Source: Noviherbaspirillum suwonense
GTDB taxonomy: Bacteria; Pseudomonadota; Gammaproteobacteria; Burkholderiales; Burkholderiaceae_D
Length of the DNA: 64,000 nucleotides
Direction: 5' to 3'
Assembly: GCF_900182955.1 (NCBI RefSeq)
Contig: NZ_FXUL01000002.1
Coordinates: 124,001-188,000, forward strand
Positions 57,087 through 64,000 of this stretch are shown piece by piece. Each line of letters opens with the position of its first letter. The stretch's first letter is position 1. The translations under genes were made by a program, and so were the position numbers. The notes beneath the pieces were generated by a model, which made no database searches, was not told the origin of the DNA, and was given only the letters and a program-made list of their open reading frames with translations.

Positions 57087-58232
57087 TTACTGGTGTTCGG
57101 ATACGGCCAAACTGGCGCTCGGTTCCGCCTGCGGTGGCGGTGGCATGCCGTCCGCAGCCACTGGCGGTATCGCGCCGCTGGAGGTTTTCGAGCCGAACAC
57201 CGGAGGCGCTGTGAAGAGCTGGCTTGCCGGGCGCGGCCGGCGTTGGGGGCCGGGCAGGCGGTGCTTGCGCGGCTGCGGCGAGTTCGGGCTTGTGGCATGC
57301 TGTTGCGCATGCTGGTCGTCACGGTCGCGCACGGGCGAGGCGGTCGACGCTGCAGCGGTGCCGGTAGGGACAGGCGCCACGGACGTTGCCGCTGTGACCT
57401 GTGCGCCGGTGGAAAGGGCCGCGCCTGACGTGCCGGAGTTCGTCGTAGAGGTGGTCGTAGTCGCCGCAGTCGATGTCGATGTCTGCGCATCTTCGCTCGC
57501 GGCTTCCTCGGTGCATGACGTAGACGGATTATCCCCTGGCGACGCAGGCTGGTAGCGCGGCGACGAACCCGGACCGGGCGACCGCGGCGACTGCGGCGAG
57601 AACGTCCCGGTTTTCCTGCGTTTTGCGGATGCTCCCGTCATCGGCGGGCTGTCCGGGTGGTTCTGCGACCGCTTCTTCTTGTCCTGGGCTGGCGAAAGCT
57701 GTTCGTCCGGTTTCGCTTTTTCCAGGGCCATGGCCTGAACCATCATCTTGGTCAGTCCCTTGCCCAGTTCGGCGCAGGCATCGTGGAGTTCCTCGCGCCT
57801 GGCCGTCGACAGCGTGTCGTCAGGCACGTCGTCGATGTCCCCCAGGAGCCTGACCTGGCCGGCCTTCGCCGCTTCCAGCCGCGACGCGCAATCCCTGCGT
57901 GTTGAGGGTGTGAACGATCTCTCCGCGTCGAGTACGGCCTTCCTGATCAGGTCGAGCTGCGATGCAAAGTTCTCGAGCAGCTTCCTGCCTTCAATGCCGG
58001 CGTCACCGACCTTCAGGAGCGTTCGCATCTGCCTGAAAACAGGGTCGGCGTTATAGAAGTCGTGCATGCGCAGCGGCACGGCGTAGGCGCTTTTCGATTC
58101 CGGCCTCGGGGAAGTGACCTTGACGCGCGGCGCTTTCGACGGGGATGCGCTGCGCTCGGCTGGGCGACCGGCAGCGCCGGTCTGGACCGCGCTTGCGGCG
58201 GAGCCTGATGCGGCGTTTGGACTTGATTGCAT
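57087..58232 (-). CDS. Unrecognised protein with helical domain and bipartite NLS-like motif
   Basis: I do not recognise this 381-residue protein. The first 48 residues are Ser/Ala/Pro-rich (MQSSPNAASGSAASAVQTG). Residues 50-178 are predicted helical (FYNADPVFRQMRTLLKVGD, ENFASQLDLIRKAVLDAE). The rest is disordered, with Thr/Ser runs. Twelve Ser-Pro pairs occur in total. KKKR (185-188) and KRRK (204-207) are spaced like a bipartite nuclear localisation signal and followed by SPQSPRSP. A strong AGGAG Shine-Dalgarno lies five bases before the ATG. It is the first of three like genes, and its promoter probably lies in the 200-bp gap upstream. Confidence 0.75.
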   Translation of the reverse strand: MQSSPNAASGSAASAVQTGAAGRPAERSASPSKAPRVKVTSPRPESKSAYAVPLRMHDFYNADPVFRQMRTLLKVGDAGIEGRKLLENFASQLDLIRKAVLDAERSFTPSTRRDCASRLEAAKAGQVRLLGDIDDVPDDTLSTARREELHDACAELGKGLTKMMVQAMALEKAKPDEQLSPAQDKKKRSQNHPDSPPMTGASAKRRKTGTFSPQSPRSPGPGSSPRYQPASPGDNPSTSCTEEAASEDAQTSTSTAATTTTSTTNSGTSGAALSTGAQVTAATSVAPVPTGTAAASTASPVRDRDDQHAQQHATSPNSPQPRKHRLPGPQRRPRPASQLFTAPPVFGSKTSSGAIPPVAADGMPPPPQAEPSASLAVSEHQ

Positions 58233-58282
58233 TCTTGCTCCTGATGATTAAAAGACGTGCAGTCGGCCAGGCTGCGACGCGT

Positions 58283-58299
58283 ATCGATCGTGAATCGAT
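58283..58299. promoter_or_regulatory. Paired ATCGAT palindromes upstream of the three-gene cluster
   Basis: Two copies of the palindrome ATCGAT (58283-58288 and 58294-58299) lie 11 bp apart centre to centre, about one helical turn, about 50 bp upstream of the first gene of the cluster. This spacing suits cooperative binding of a dimeric regulator. Function is inferred from position only. Confidence 0.35.
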
Positions 58300-58396
58300 G
58301 TGCGATGAAATTGCAGCAAGGACAAAGCGGCAGGCTTTGTAACCCGCCCCCCGGACCAGTTCCGGCAGGCAGGTTTGCATCAGGAGGAGCGGCAGG

Positions 58397-58420
58397 CGCA
58401 GGCGGCGGGCGCCGCCTGCG
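58397..58420 (-). other. GC-rich hairpin after the GGDEF/EAL gene
   Basis: A perfect 10-bp stem (58397-58406 with 58411-58420) with a 4-base loop sits 12 bp after the stop of the GGDEF/EAL gene. No T-run follows, so termination may be weak and read-through into the three-gene cluster is possible. Confidence 0.5.
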
Positions 58421-58432
58421 GCCAGGCAGGGT

Positions 58433-61084
58433 TCAGGCGTGGGCGGTCAGGGAAAGCGGGTAAGGCTGGTCGGCCGCAAGCAGGCGCTCGGCCTGCGCCG
58501 CCGGCACGCCCGCGGAAAAGAAATAGCCTTGTCCCATCCGGCAGCCGAGCCGGCGCAGCACGGTGATCTGCTCGGCGGTTTCCACGCCCTCGGCGATCGT
58601 GTCCAGGTCCAGCAGCTGCGCCAGCGTCAGGATCATCTGGACAATGCCCGCATCGTTGTTGTCGAGCCCGAGGCCGCGGGCGAATGCACGATCGATCTTC
58701 AGCACGTCGATCGGCAGCCGCTGCAGGTAGGCCAGCGACGAATAGCCGGTGCCGAAGTCGTCCAGCGCCAGCCGCACGCCGAGGCTTTTCAGCCTGGACA
58801 GGTTTTCTATCGTCTGCTGCGGATTGGCCATCGCCGACGATTCCGTCAGTTCGAGTTCGATGCAATTCGCCGCCACGCCGGTCCTGACCAGGATCTGCGC
58901 GACTTCGCCGATGAACGATGAATGCATCAGCTGCCGCATCGAGACGTTGACGCCCAGCGTCACCGGCGTCTGGCGCGGGTAGGCCTGGTGCCATTTCTTC
59001 AGCTGTATGCAGGCCTGTTCGAGCGCCCACAGGCCGATCGGCACCACCATGCCCGACCTTTCGGCGATCGGGATGAAGTCGTCCGGCTTGATCTCGCCAT
59101 ATTGCGGGCTGTTCCAGCGCAGCAGCAGCTCGAATCCGCACAGCCGGCCGTCGGCCAGCGCGACCTGCGGCTGGTACACCAGCGTGAGTTCCTTGCGTTC
59201 CAGCGCAAAGCGCAGCGCCACGTCCATCTGCGCCCGGCGCGTGGCCCATACCTGCAGTTCGGCATTGAACGCCTCGACCCGGTTGCGTCCGCGCTCCTTG
59301 GCCTGGTACATCGCCGCATCGGCATCCCGTATCAGTTCCGACGGCGTGCGGTGCGAGGGCAGCAGCTTGGCGATGCCGATGCTGCCATGCAGTTTCACCA
59401 CGATGTCGTCGATGACCACGGGCCGGTCCAGCGCGCTCAGCAGGCGCGAGGCGCGCTCGCGGGCCGCATCCATGCCGGCATGGGTCAGGATCACGAATTC
59501 GTCGCCGCCGAAGCGCGAGACCATGTCCTCGGGCGGCAGCTCGTAGCGGATGCGGCGGGCCACTTCCATCAGGCAGCGGTCGCCGGTATCGTGGCCGTGG
59601 GTGTCGTTCACGCTCTTGAAGAAGTCGAGATCGAAGTACAGCACCGCGATCTGCGGCGGCGGCACGCCTTCGGGCAGGATCAGGTCAGCGATCATCTTGA
59701 GCATGAAGCGGCGGTTCGGCAGGCCGGTAAGCGAGTCGTGCATGGCCAGGTGCTCCAGCCGCATCTCGTATTCCTTGCTGTCGGTTACGTCCCGCACGAT
59801 GGCCAGCATGCCGGACGCCGCGCCGCTGCTGTCGCGCAGCGGGTACTTGAACGTGCGATACCAGCGTTCCACTTCCCCGTCGCGCATGTCCTGCACCTCG
59901 AGGTTTTCCACCGCGACGCCGCTGCGGATCACATGCATGTCCTGCAGGTGCATCCGGCGCGCGGTCTCGGGCAGCACCGGATGTCGGCCGTCCTCGCCGC
60001 CGGCCCCAGGCAGTTCCTCGGTGGTCTTGCCGTGCAGCTCCGCGTCGGAAGCATAGCCGTAGTGCTTCTGGAAGCTTGCATTGGTGATCGTGAAGCGGCC
60101 GTTGCTGTCTTTCGCGTAGATCATCGACGGATTCAGGTCGAGCACGGTGCGCAGCAGCGCATGTTCCTCGGTCAGCTTGCGCTCGGCCTCGACACGGGCG
60201 CTGATGTCCTCGATGCTGAAAACCAGGCCGCCGATGGCCGGATCATGCAGCATGTTGTAGCCGCGTATCTCCAGCCATACCCAGTGGCCTTCGCGGTGGC
60301 GGATGCGCAGCTTCATCGACAGGCTGGCGCCGGCCTTGCGCCGCAGCAGCTGCAGGTTGGCATTGCGGCGCGGCAGGTCTTCCGGGTGGATGGCCGGGGC
60401 GGCCCCCGCCAGCATTTCCTGCTCGGAATAGCCGAGCACATCGGTGATGGCCGGGTTGATATAGGTGGTCCTGAACCGCCTGTCGGTGATCATGAACACA
60501 TGCCGGGCCGCCCGAGCGATCACGTTGAAGCGGCGCTCGTTCATCAGCGCCTGTTCCAGCGACGCCTGGTTCGCCGCCATGGCTTTCGACAGCGACGCCG
60601 AGAGCAGCCCGGCGAACAGGGTGACAAAGAATCCGGGCAGCCAGTCCTCCGGCTGCCCGCCGGTGGCCACGCTGGTCAGCGCGCCGGCGACCGCGACGGC
60701 CAGGATGACCGCCAGCGCCAGCGACCCTTGCAGCTCAAGCGCGAATACGCTTGCGAGGCCGATCCACCAGGGCAGCGGCGCGATCGGCAACTGCGACTGG
60801 AGCGAAAGCATGCCGATGGCGGCGCCCGCGGCCAGCAGTTCCAGCAGCACATGCCGGCGCCCCAGCAAGTGCAGTCCAGGCCTGGCGAAGCGGATCAGCG
60901 CGACCACCGCCAGCGCCGCCACCACGAACAGCGAGACCTTGACCGAGCGGGTCGAGCCGGGCTTGTCCATCCACCACAGCAGGCATATCTCCAGGAGCAG
61001 GCTTGCATAGAGGAAGAGGGACGCGAGCCGGAAAATTTCCGGTCCGGTATAGGCGCCGCCGGCACGTACCAGCGGCAGCTTCAT
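58433..61084 (-). CDS. Membrane PAS-GGDEF-EAL protein (c-di-GMP turnover)
   Basis: The 883-residue protein has about six N-terminal transmembrane helices (1-175), two PAS domains (about 185-440), GGDEF (about 450-610; [29 protein letters not shown]) and EAL (about 630-875). The GGDEF signature is intact but the preceding I-site reads PPED, so the inhibitory Arg is missing. EAL has ELL in place of EAL, while metal and catalytic residues ([34 protein letters not shown]) are present. Its start overlaps the purT stop by four bases (ATGA). Confidence 0.93.
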   Translation of the reverse strand: MKLPLVRAGGAYTGPEIFRLASLFLYASLLLEICLLWWMDKPGSTRSVKVSLFVVAALAVVALIRFARPGLHLLGRRHVLLELLAAGAAIGMLSLQSQLPIAPLPWWIGLASVFALELQGSLALAVILAVAVAGALTSVATGGQPEDWLPGFFVTLFAGLLSASLSKAMAANQASLEQALMNERRFNVIARAARHVFMITDRRFRTTYINPAITDVLGYSEQEMLAGAAPAIHPEDLPRRNANLQLLRRKAGASLSMKLRIRHREGHWVWLEIRGYNMLHDPAIGGLVFSIEDISARVEAERKLTEEHALLRTVLDLNPSMIYAKDSNGRFTITNASFQKHYGYASDAELHGKTTEELPGAGGEDGRHPVLPETARRMHLQDMHVIRSGVAVENLEVQDMRDGEVERWYRTFKYPLRDSSGAASGMLAIVRDVTDSKEYEMRLEHLAMHDSLTGLPNRRFMLKMIADLILPEGVPPPQIAVLYFDLDFFKSVNDTHGHDTGDRCLMEVARRIRYELPPEDMVSRFGGDEFVILTHAGMDAARERASRLLSALDRPVVIDDIVVKLHGSIGIAKLLPSHRTPSELIRDADAAMYQAKERGRNRVEAFNAELQVWATRRAQMDVALRFALERKELTLVYQPQVALADGRLCGFELLLRWNSPQYGEIKPDDFIPIAERSGMVVPIGLWALEQACIQLKKWHQAYPRQTPVTLGVNVSMRQLMHSSFIGEVAQILVRTGVAANCIELELTESSAMANPQQTIENLSRLKSLGVRLALDDFGTGYSSLAYLQRLPIDVLKIDRAFARGLGLDNNDAGIVQMILTLAQLLDLDTIAEGVETAEQITVLRRLGCRMGQGYFFSAGVPAAQAERLLAADQPYPLSLTAHA

Positions 61085-62289
61085 GGCGCCACGGGCCTGA
61101 CCCGGGCAGCCGCTTCCTTCGCATGCGTCCGTGCGGTCTCGACATCGCCTGCCGCCGCCAGCGCCACACCCATGCGGCGACGCGCGAACGACTGCGGCTT
61201 GCCGAACAGGCGGATGTCGACGCCGGGCATGCTCAACGCGTCCGCCAGGCCGTCGAATGCGATCCCGGCGGCTTCCAGGCCGCCGTAGATCACGGCGGAC
61301 GCGGCGGGCGAGCGCAGCGTCGTGTCGACGGGCAAGCCGAGGATCGCGCGCGCATGCAGCTCGAATTCATTTTGCGCCTGGCTGGCCATCGTCACCATGC
61401 CGGTGTCATGCGGCCGCGGGCTGACTTCGGAAAACCAGACCATGTCGCCGCGCACGAAAAGCTCGACGCCGAACAGGCCGGTGCCGCCGAGGTTCCCAGT
61501 GACCTTGCGGGCGATGTCGCGCGCGCGCTCCAGCGCGAGCGTCGGCATCGGATGCGGCTGCCACGACTCGACATAGTCGCCCTGCACCTGCACGTGGCCG
61601 ATCGGTTCGCAGAAATGGGTGTCGATCCGGCCATCCGCATTGCGCGCGCGCACGGTCAGCAGCGTGATCTCGTAGTCGAAGTCGATGAATCCCTCGACGA
61701 TCACGCGGCCGGCATCGACCCGGCTGCCGGCGGCCGCCGCGCTCCACGCGCTCTCGACGTCCTGCGGTCCGTCCAGCTTCGACTGGCCCTTGCCGGAAGA
61801 CGACATGACAGGCTTGACGATGCACGGAAAGCCGATCTCGCCGCAGGCCGCGCGCAAGGCGTCGAGGCTGTCGGCGAACCGGTAGGGCGAACTGGGCAGG
61901 CCGAGTTCCTCGGCGGCCAGCCGGCGGATGCCTTCCCGGTTCATCGTCAGCCAGGCGGCGCGCGCCGTGGGGATGACGGTGGCCTGCCCGGCTTTTTCGA
62001 GTTCGACCAGCGTGGCCGTAGCGATCGCCTCGATTTCGGGGACGACCAGGTGAGGCTGCTCGGCTGCGATCAGCGCCGCAAGCGCGGCGCCGTCGGTCAT
62101 GTCGATCACGTGGGACCGGTGCGCGACCTGCTGGCCGGGCGCATTTTCATAGCGGTCGACAGCGATCGTTTCGACGCCCAGGCGCTGGAGAGCGATGATC
62201 ACTTCCTTGCCCAGTTCGCCTGATCCCAGCAGCATGACGCGGGTCGCCGTGGATGACAAAGGTGTGCCTATGCGTACTGGACTGTTCAT
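61081..62289 (-). CDS. purT: Phosphoribosylglycinamide formyltransferase 2
   Basis: The 402-residue ATP-grasp enzyme has [19 protein letters not shown] at the N-terminus, [20 protein letters not shown], the ATP-binding [11 protein letters not shown] and [17 protein letters not shown]. It uses formate and ATP to formylate GAR in purine synthesis. Start ATG 62289 gives the family length; the longer frame adds a non-homologous leader. No Shine-Dalgarno is evident. It is translationally coupled to the downstream GGDEF/EAL gene. Confidence 0.94.
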   Translation of the reverse strand: MNSPVRIGTPLSSTATRVMLLGSGELGKEVIIALQRLGVETIAVDRYENAPGQQVAHRSHVIDMTDGAALAALIAAEQPHLVVPEIEAIATATLVELEKAGQATVIPTARAAWLTMNREGIRRLAAEELGLPSSPYRFADSLDALRAACGEIGFPCIVKPVMSSSGKGQSKLDGPQDVESAWSAAAAGSRVDAGRVIVEGFIDFDYEITLLTVRARNADGRIDTHFCEPIGHVQVQGDYVESWQPHPMPTLALERARDIARKVTGNLGGTGLFGVELFVRGDMVWFSEVSPRPHDTGMVTMASQAQNEFELHARAILGLPVDTTLRSPAASAVIYGGLEAAGIAFDGLADALSMPGVDIRLFGKPQSFARRRMGVALAAAGDVETARTHAKEAAARVRPVAP

Positions 62290-62391
62290 TTTGTGTTCTG
62301 AGGGGGAAAGTAGGAAGAAAATTACCAATGCGACAATATGGAAAGGTAGCAGATTTTGACATGCATCGTGCCAGCAGACTGGATCGAACGC

Positions 62392-62422
62392 AAAAAAACC
62401 GCCGGCTCTGGCCGGCGGTTTT
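62392..62422 (-). terminator. Rho-independent terminator of the MFS gene
   Basis: A perfect 12-bp stem (62395-62406 with 62411-62422) and 4-base loop, with a run of A residues at 62392-62398, gives a U-tract on the minus strand. It lies 22 bp after the MFS stop codon. Confidence 0.92.
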
Positions 62423-62443
62423 CAGGGTGAGGGTGGAACGGGG

Positions 62444-64000
62444 TCAGTCGTCGGCGTAAATGTCACGGTCCTTGGTTTCCCGGACGAACAGCAGGCCGAT
62501 GACGAATGTCGCCAGCGCAATGATGATCGGGTACCAGAGGCCGTAGTAGATGTCGCCCTTGTAAGCGACCAGCGCGAACGCGGTGGTGGGCAGCAGGCCG
62601 CCGAACCAGCCGTTGCCGATGTGGTAGGGCAGGGACATCGACGTGTAGCGGATGCGCGTCGGGAACATTTCAACCAGCATCGCGGCGATCGGGCCATAGA
62701 CCATGGTGACGTACAGCACCAGGATGGTCAGCAGCAGCAGCACCATCGGCTTGTTGATCTGCGCCGGGTCGGCCTTGGTCGGGTAGCCGGCGGCCTTGAT
62801 CGCATCGCCCAGTTCCTTCTTGAAAGCCGCATCCCTGGCGGCCAGTTCTTCCTTCGGCGTCGTGCTGGCATCGTAGCCGTTGATCAGCTTGTCGCCGACC
62901 TTGATGGTCGCCACCGATCCCGGGGCGCCGGCGACGTTGGTGTAAGCGACCGACGCATTGGCCAGCAGCGTGCGGGCGATGTCGCAGGAGGACGTGAATT
63001 TCTTGGTGCCGGTCGGGTTGAACAGGAACTGGCACTTGGCCGGGTCGGCGGTGACGACCACCGGCGCATTCTTCAACGCGGTTTCCAGCGCCGGGTTTGC
63101 ATAGTGCGTCAGCGCCGAGAAGATCGGGAAGTAGGTCAGCGCGGCGATCAGGCAGCCGCCGAGGATGATGGGCTTGCGGCCGATCTTGTCGGACAGCGAG
63201 CCGAACACGATGAAGAACGGCGTGCCGATCACCAGTGCGGCGGCGATGAACAGGTTGGCTGCGGCGCCGTCGACTTTCAGCGTCTGGGTCAGGAAGAACA
63301 GCGCATAGAACTGGCCGGTGTACCAGACCACTGCCTGGCCGGCGGTCAGGCCGATCAGGGCCAGGATCACGATCTTCAGGTTGCCCCATTTCGCGAACGC
63401 TTCCGACAGCGGCGCCTTGGAGACCTTGCCTTCGGCCTTCATCTTGGCGAAGGCGGGCGACTCGTTCATCGACAGGCGGATCCAGACCGACACGGCCAGC
63501 AGGAACACGGACACCAGGAAGGGAACGCGCCAGCCCCAGGCGGCGAATGCGTCCTCGCCGATCGCGGTGCGGGTGCCGAGGATGACCATCAGCGACAGGA
63601 ACAGGCCGAGCGTCGCGGTCGTCTGGATCCATGACGTGAAGAAGCCGCGCTTGCCTTCCGGCGCATGCTCGGCCACGTAGGTCGCCGCGCCGCCGTATTC
63701 GCCGCCCAGCGCGAGGCCCTGCAGGATGCGCAGGACGATCAGGATGATGGGGGCGGCGACGCCGATCGAATTGTAGTTGGGCAGCAGGCCGACGATGAAG
63801 GTCGACGCGCCCATGATGACGATGGTGACGAGGAAGGTGTACTTGCGGCCGATCATGTCGCCGAGGCGGCCGAAGACCAGCGCGCCGAACGGACGCACGA
63901 TGAAGCCGGCGGCGAAGGCGAGCAGCGCGAAGATGAAGGCGGTGTTGGGGTCGGTGCCGGCAAAGAACTGCTTGGCGATGATGGCGGCCAGCGAGCCGTA
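62444..64000 (-). CDS. MFS transporter, metabolite:H+ symporter (MHS) family, N-terminus cut by the right edge
   Basis: 518 residues are visible and the frame is open to the window edge, so the start lies outside. Conserved pieces include GRLGDMIGRKYTFL (loop 2-3 signature) and LALGGEYGGAATYVAEHAP. A soluble insertion of about 95 residues (ANPALETALKNAPVVVTAD to KADPAQINKP) with two Cys lies between helices in the second half and is probably periplasmic. The family imports organic acids or osmolytes with protons. The GTG at 63898 is an internal Val, not a start. Confidence 0.9.
   Translation of the reverse strand, partial: YGSLAAIIAKQFFAGTDPNTAFIFALLAFAAGFIVRPFGALVFGRLGDMIGRKYTFLVTIVIMGASTFIVGLLPNYNSIGVAAPIILIVLRILQGLALGGEYGGAATYVAEHAPEGKRGFFTSWIQTTATLGLFLSLMVILGTRTAIGEDAFAAWGWRVPFLVSVFLLAVSVWIRLSMNESPAFAKMKAEGKVSKAPLSEAFAKWGNLKIVILALIGLTAGQAVVWYTGQFYALFFLTQTLKVDGAAANLFIAAALVIGTPFFIVFGSLSDKIGRKPIILGGCLIAALTYFPIFSALTHYANPALETALKNAPVVVTADPAKCQFLFNPTGTKKFTSSCDIARTLLANASVAYTNVAGAPGSVATIKVGDKLINGYDASTTPKEELAARDAAFKKELGDAIKAAGYPTKADPAQINKPMVLLLLTILVLYVTMVYGPIAAMLVEMFPTRIRYTSMSLPYHIGNGWFGGLLPTTAFALVAYKGDIYYGLWYPIIIALATFVIGLLFVRETKDRDIYADD

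Noticed and set aside
55510-57555. 681-codon plus-strand frame over the Ser-Pro-rich cluster
   Set aside because: It starts in Arg-rich sequence with no Shine-Dalgarno and spans two minus-strand genes that have good ribosome sites and coherent helical domains; it looks like a shadow, though I am less certain here than elsewhere.
58233-58432. Search for a PIP/hrpII box (TTCG-N16-TTCG) upstream of the Ser-Pro-rich cluster
   Set aside because: No TTCG pair with the required spacing is present on the minus strand, so there is no direct evidence for type III regulation.
58922-61288. 788-codon plus-strand frame over the GGDEF/EAL gene
   Set aside because: The minus strand encodes intact PAS, GGDEF and EAL domains; the plus frame has none.
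63896-63898. GTG as start of the MFS transporter
   Set aside because: The frame continues to the window edge with conserved transporter sequence (YGSLAAIIAKQFFAG), so this GTG encodes an internal Val.

Overview
The window is GC-rich, densely coded chromosomal DNA from a Betaproteobacterium of the order Burkholderiales, most likely Oxalobacteraceae (Herbaspirillum/Noviherbaspirillum-like). This rests on gene content and order (ygfZ, mltG, tmk, holB, pilZ, tatD), a QueE with the CX14CX2C cluster motif, a YbiT-type ABC-F protein and an MHS-family transporter with a large loop. The taxonomic call is inference. I see no rRNA, tRNA, CRISPR array, insertion sequence or prophage. Both edges cut genes: a livF 3' end on the left and an MFS transporter on the right.

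Layout. 1-1.7 kb: end of a branched-chain amino-acid type ABC operon. 1.8-3.9 kb: a bifunctional beta-oxidation enzyme. 4-9.6 kb: a TPR protein coupled to an L,D-transpeptidase, small enzymes and ygfZ. 9.7-14.4 kb: housekeeping genes mltG, tmk, holB, pilZ, tatD and an ankyrin protein. 14.4-26.8 kb: a fused betaine-type binding protein/permease, two pseudouridine synthase-family genes (one with an altered catalytic motif), an acyl-AMP ligase, GST, ppnN, thioesterase, pirin, PAP2 phosphatase and a hybrid kinase with an AhpD-like N-terminus. 27-36.9 kb: a ten-gene co-directional catabolic cluster (thiolase, acyl-CoA dehydrogenase, two SDRs, thioesterase, MDR reductase, GST, epoxide hydrolase-like enzyme, P450). 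37-39.7 kb: an orphan CHASE/PAS histidine kinase and a DUF1488 protein. 39.7-45.5 kb: the four-gene ligase-associated DNA repair operon (exonuclease, ATP-dependent ligase, Lhr-like helicase, PdeM). 46-49.3 kb: queE-queD-tadA-ldcA. 49.5-54 kb: a small coiled-coil protein, ybiT and a penicillin-acylase family enzyme. 54-58.2 kb: three unrecognised genes for Ser/Pro-rich proteins. 58.4-64 kb: a GGDEF/EAL protein coupled to purT, and the MFS transporter.

The best candidate for something undescribed is the 54.1-58.2 kb trio. These are three consecutive minus-strand genes with codon use less GC3-biased than their neighbours. Each combines one predicted helical segment with long disordered regions rich in Ser-Pro, and one carries a bipartite nuclear-localisation-like basic motif. 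They look like exported, possibly host-directed proteins, but no secretion gene lies in the window. Other points of interest are a shared palindromic motif before the two beta-oxidation transcription units, heptamer arrays that begin exactly at stop codons and put stops in all three frames, an AhpD-kinase fusion, and a pseudouridine synthase paralog with its catalytic Asp replaced by Glu.
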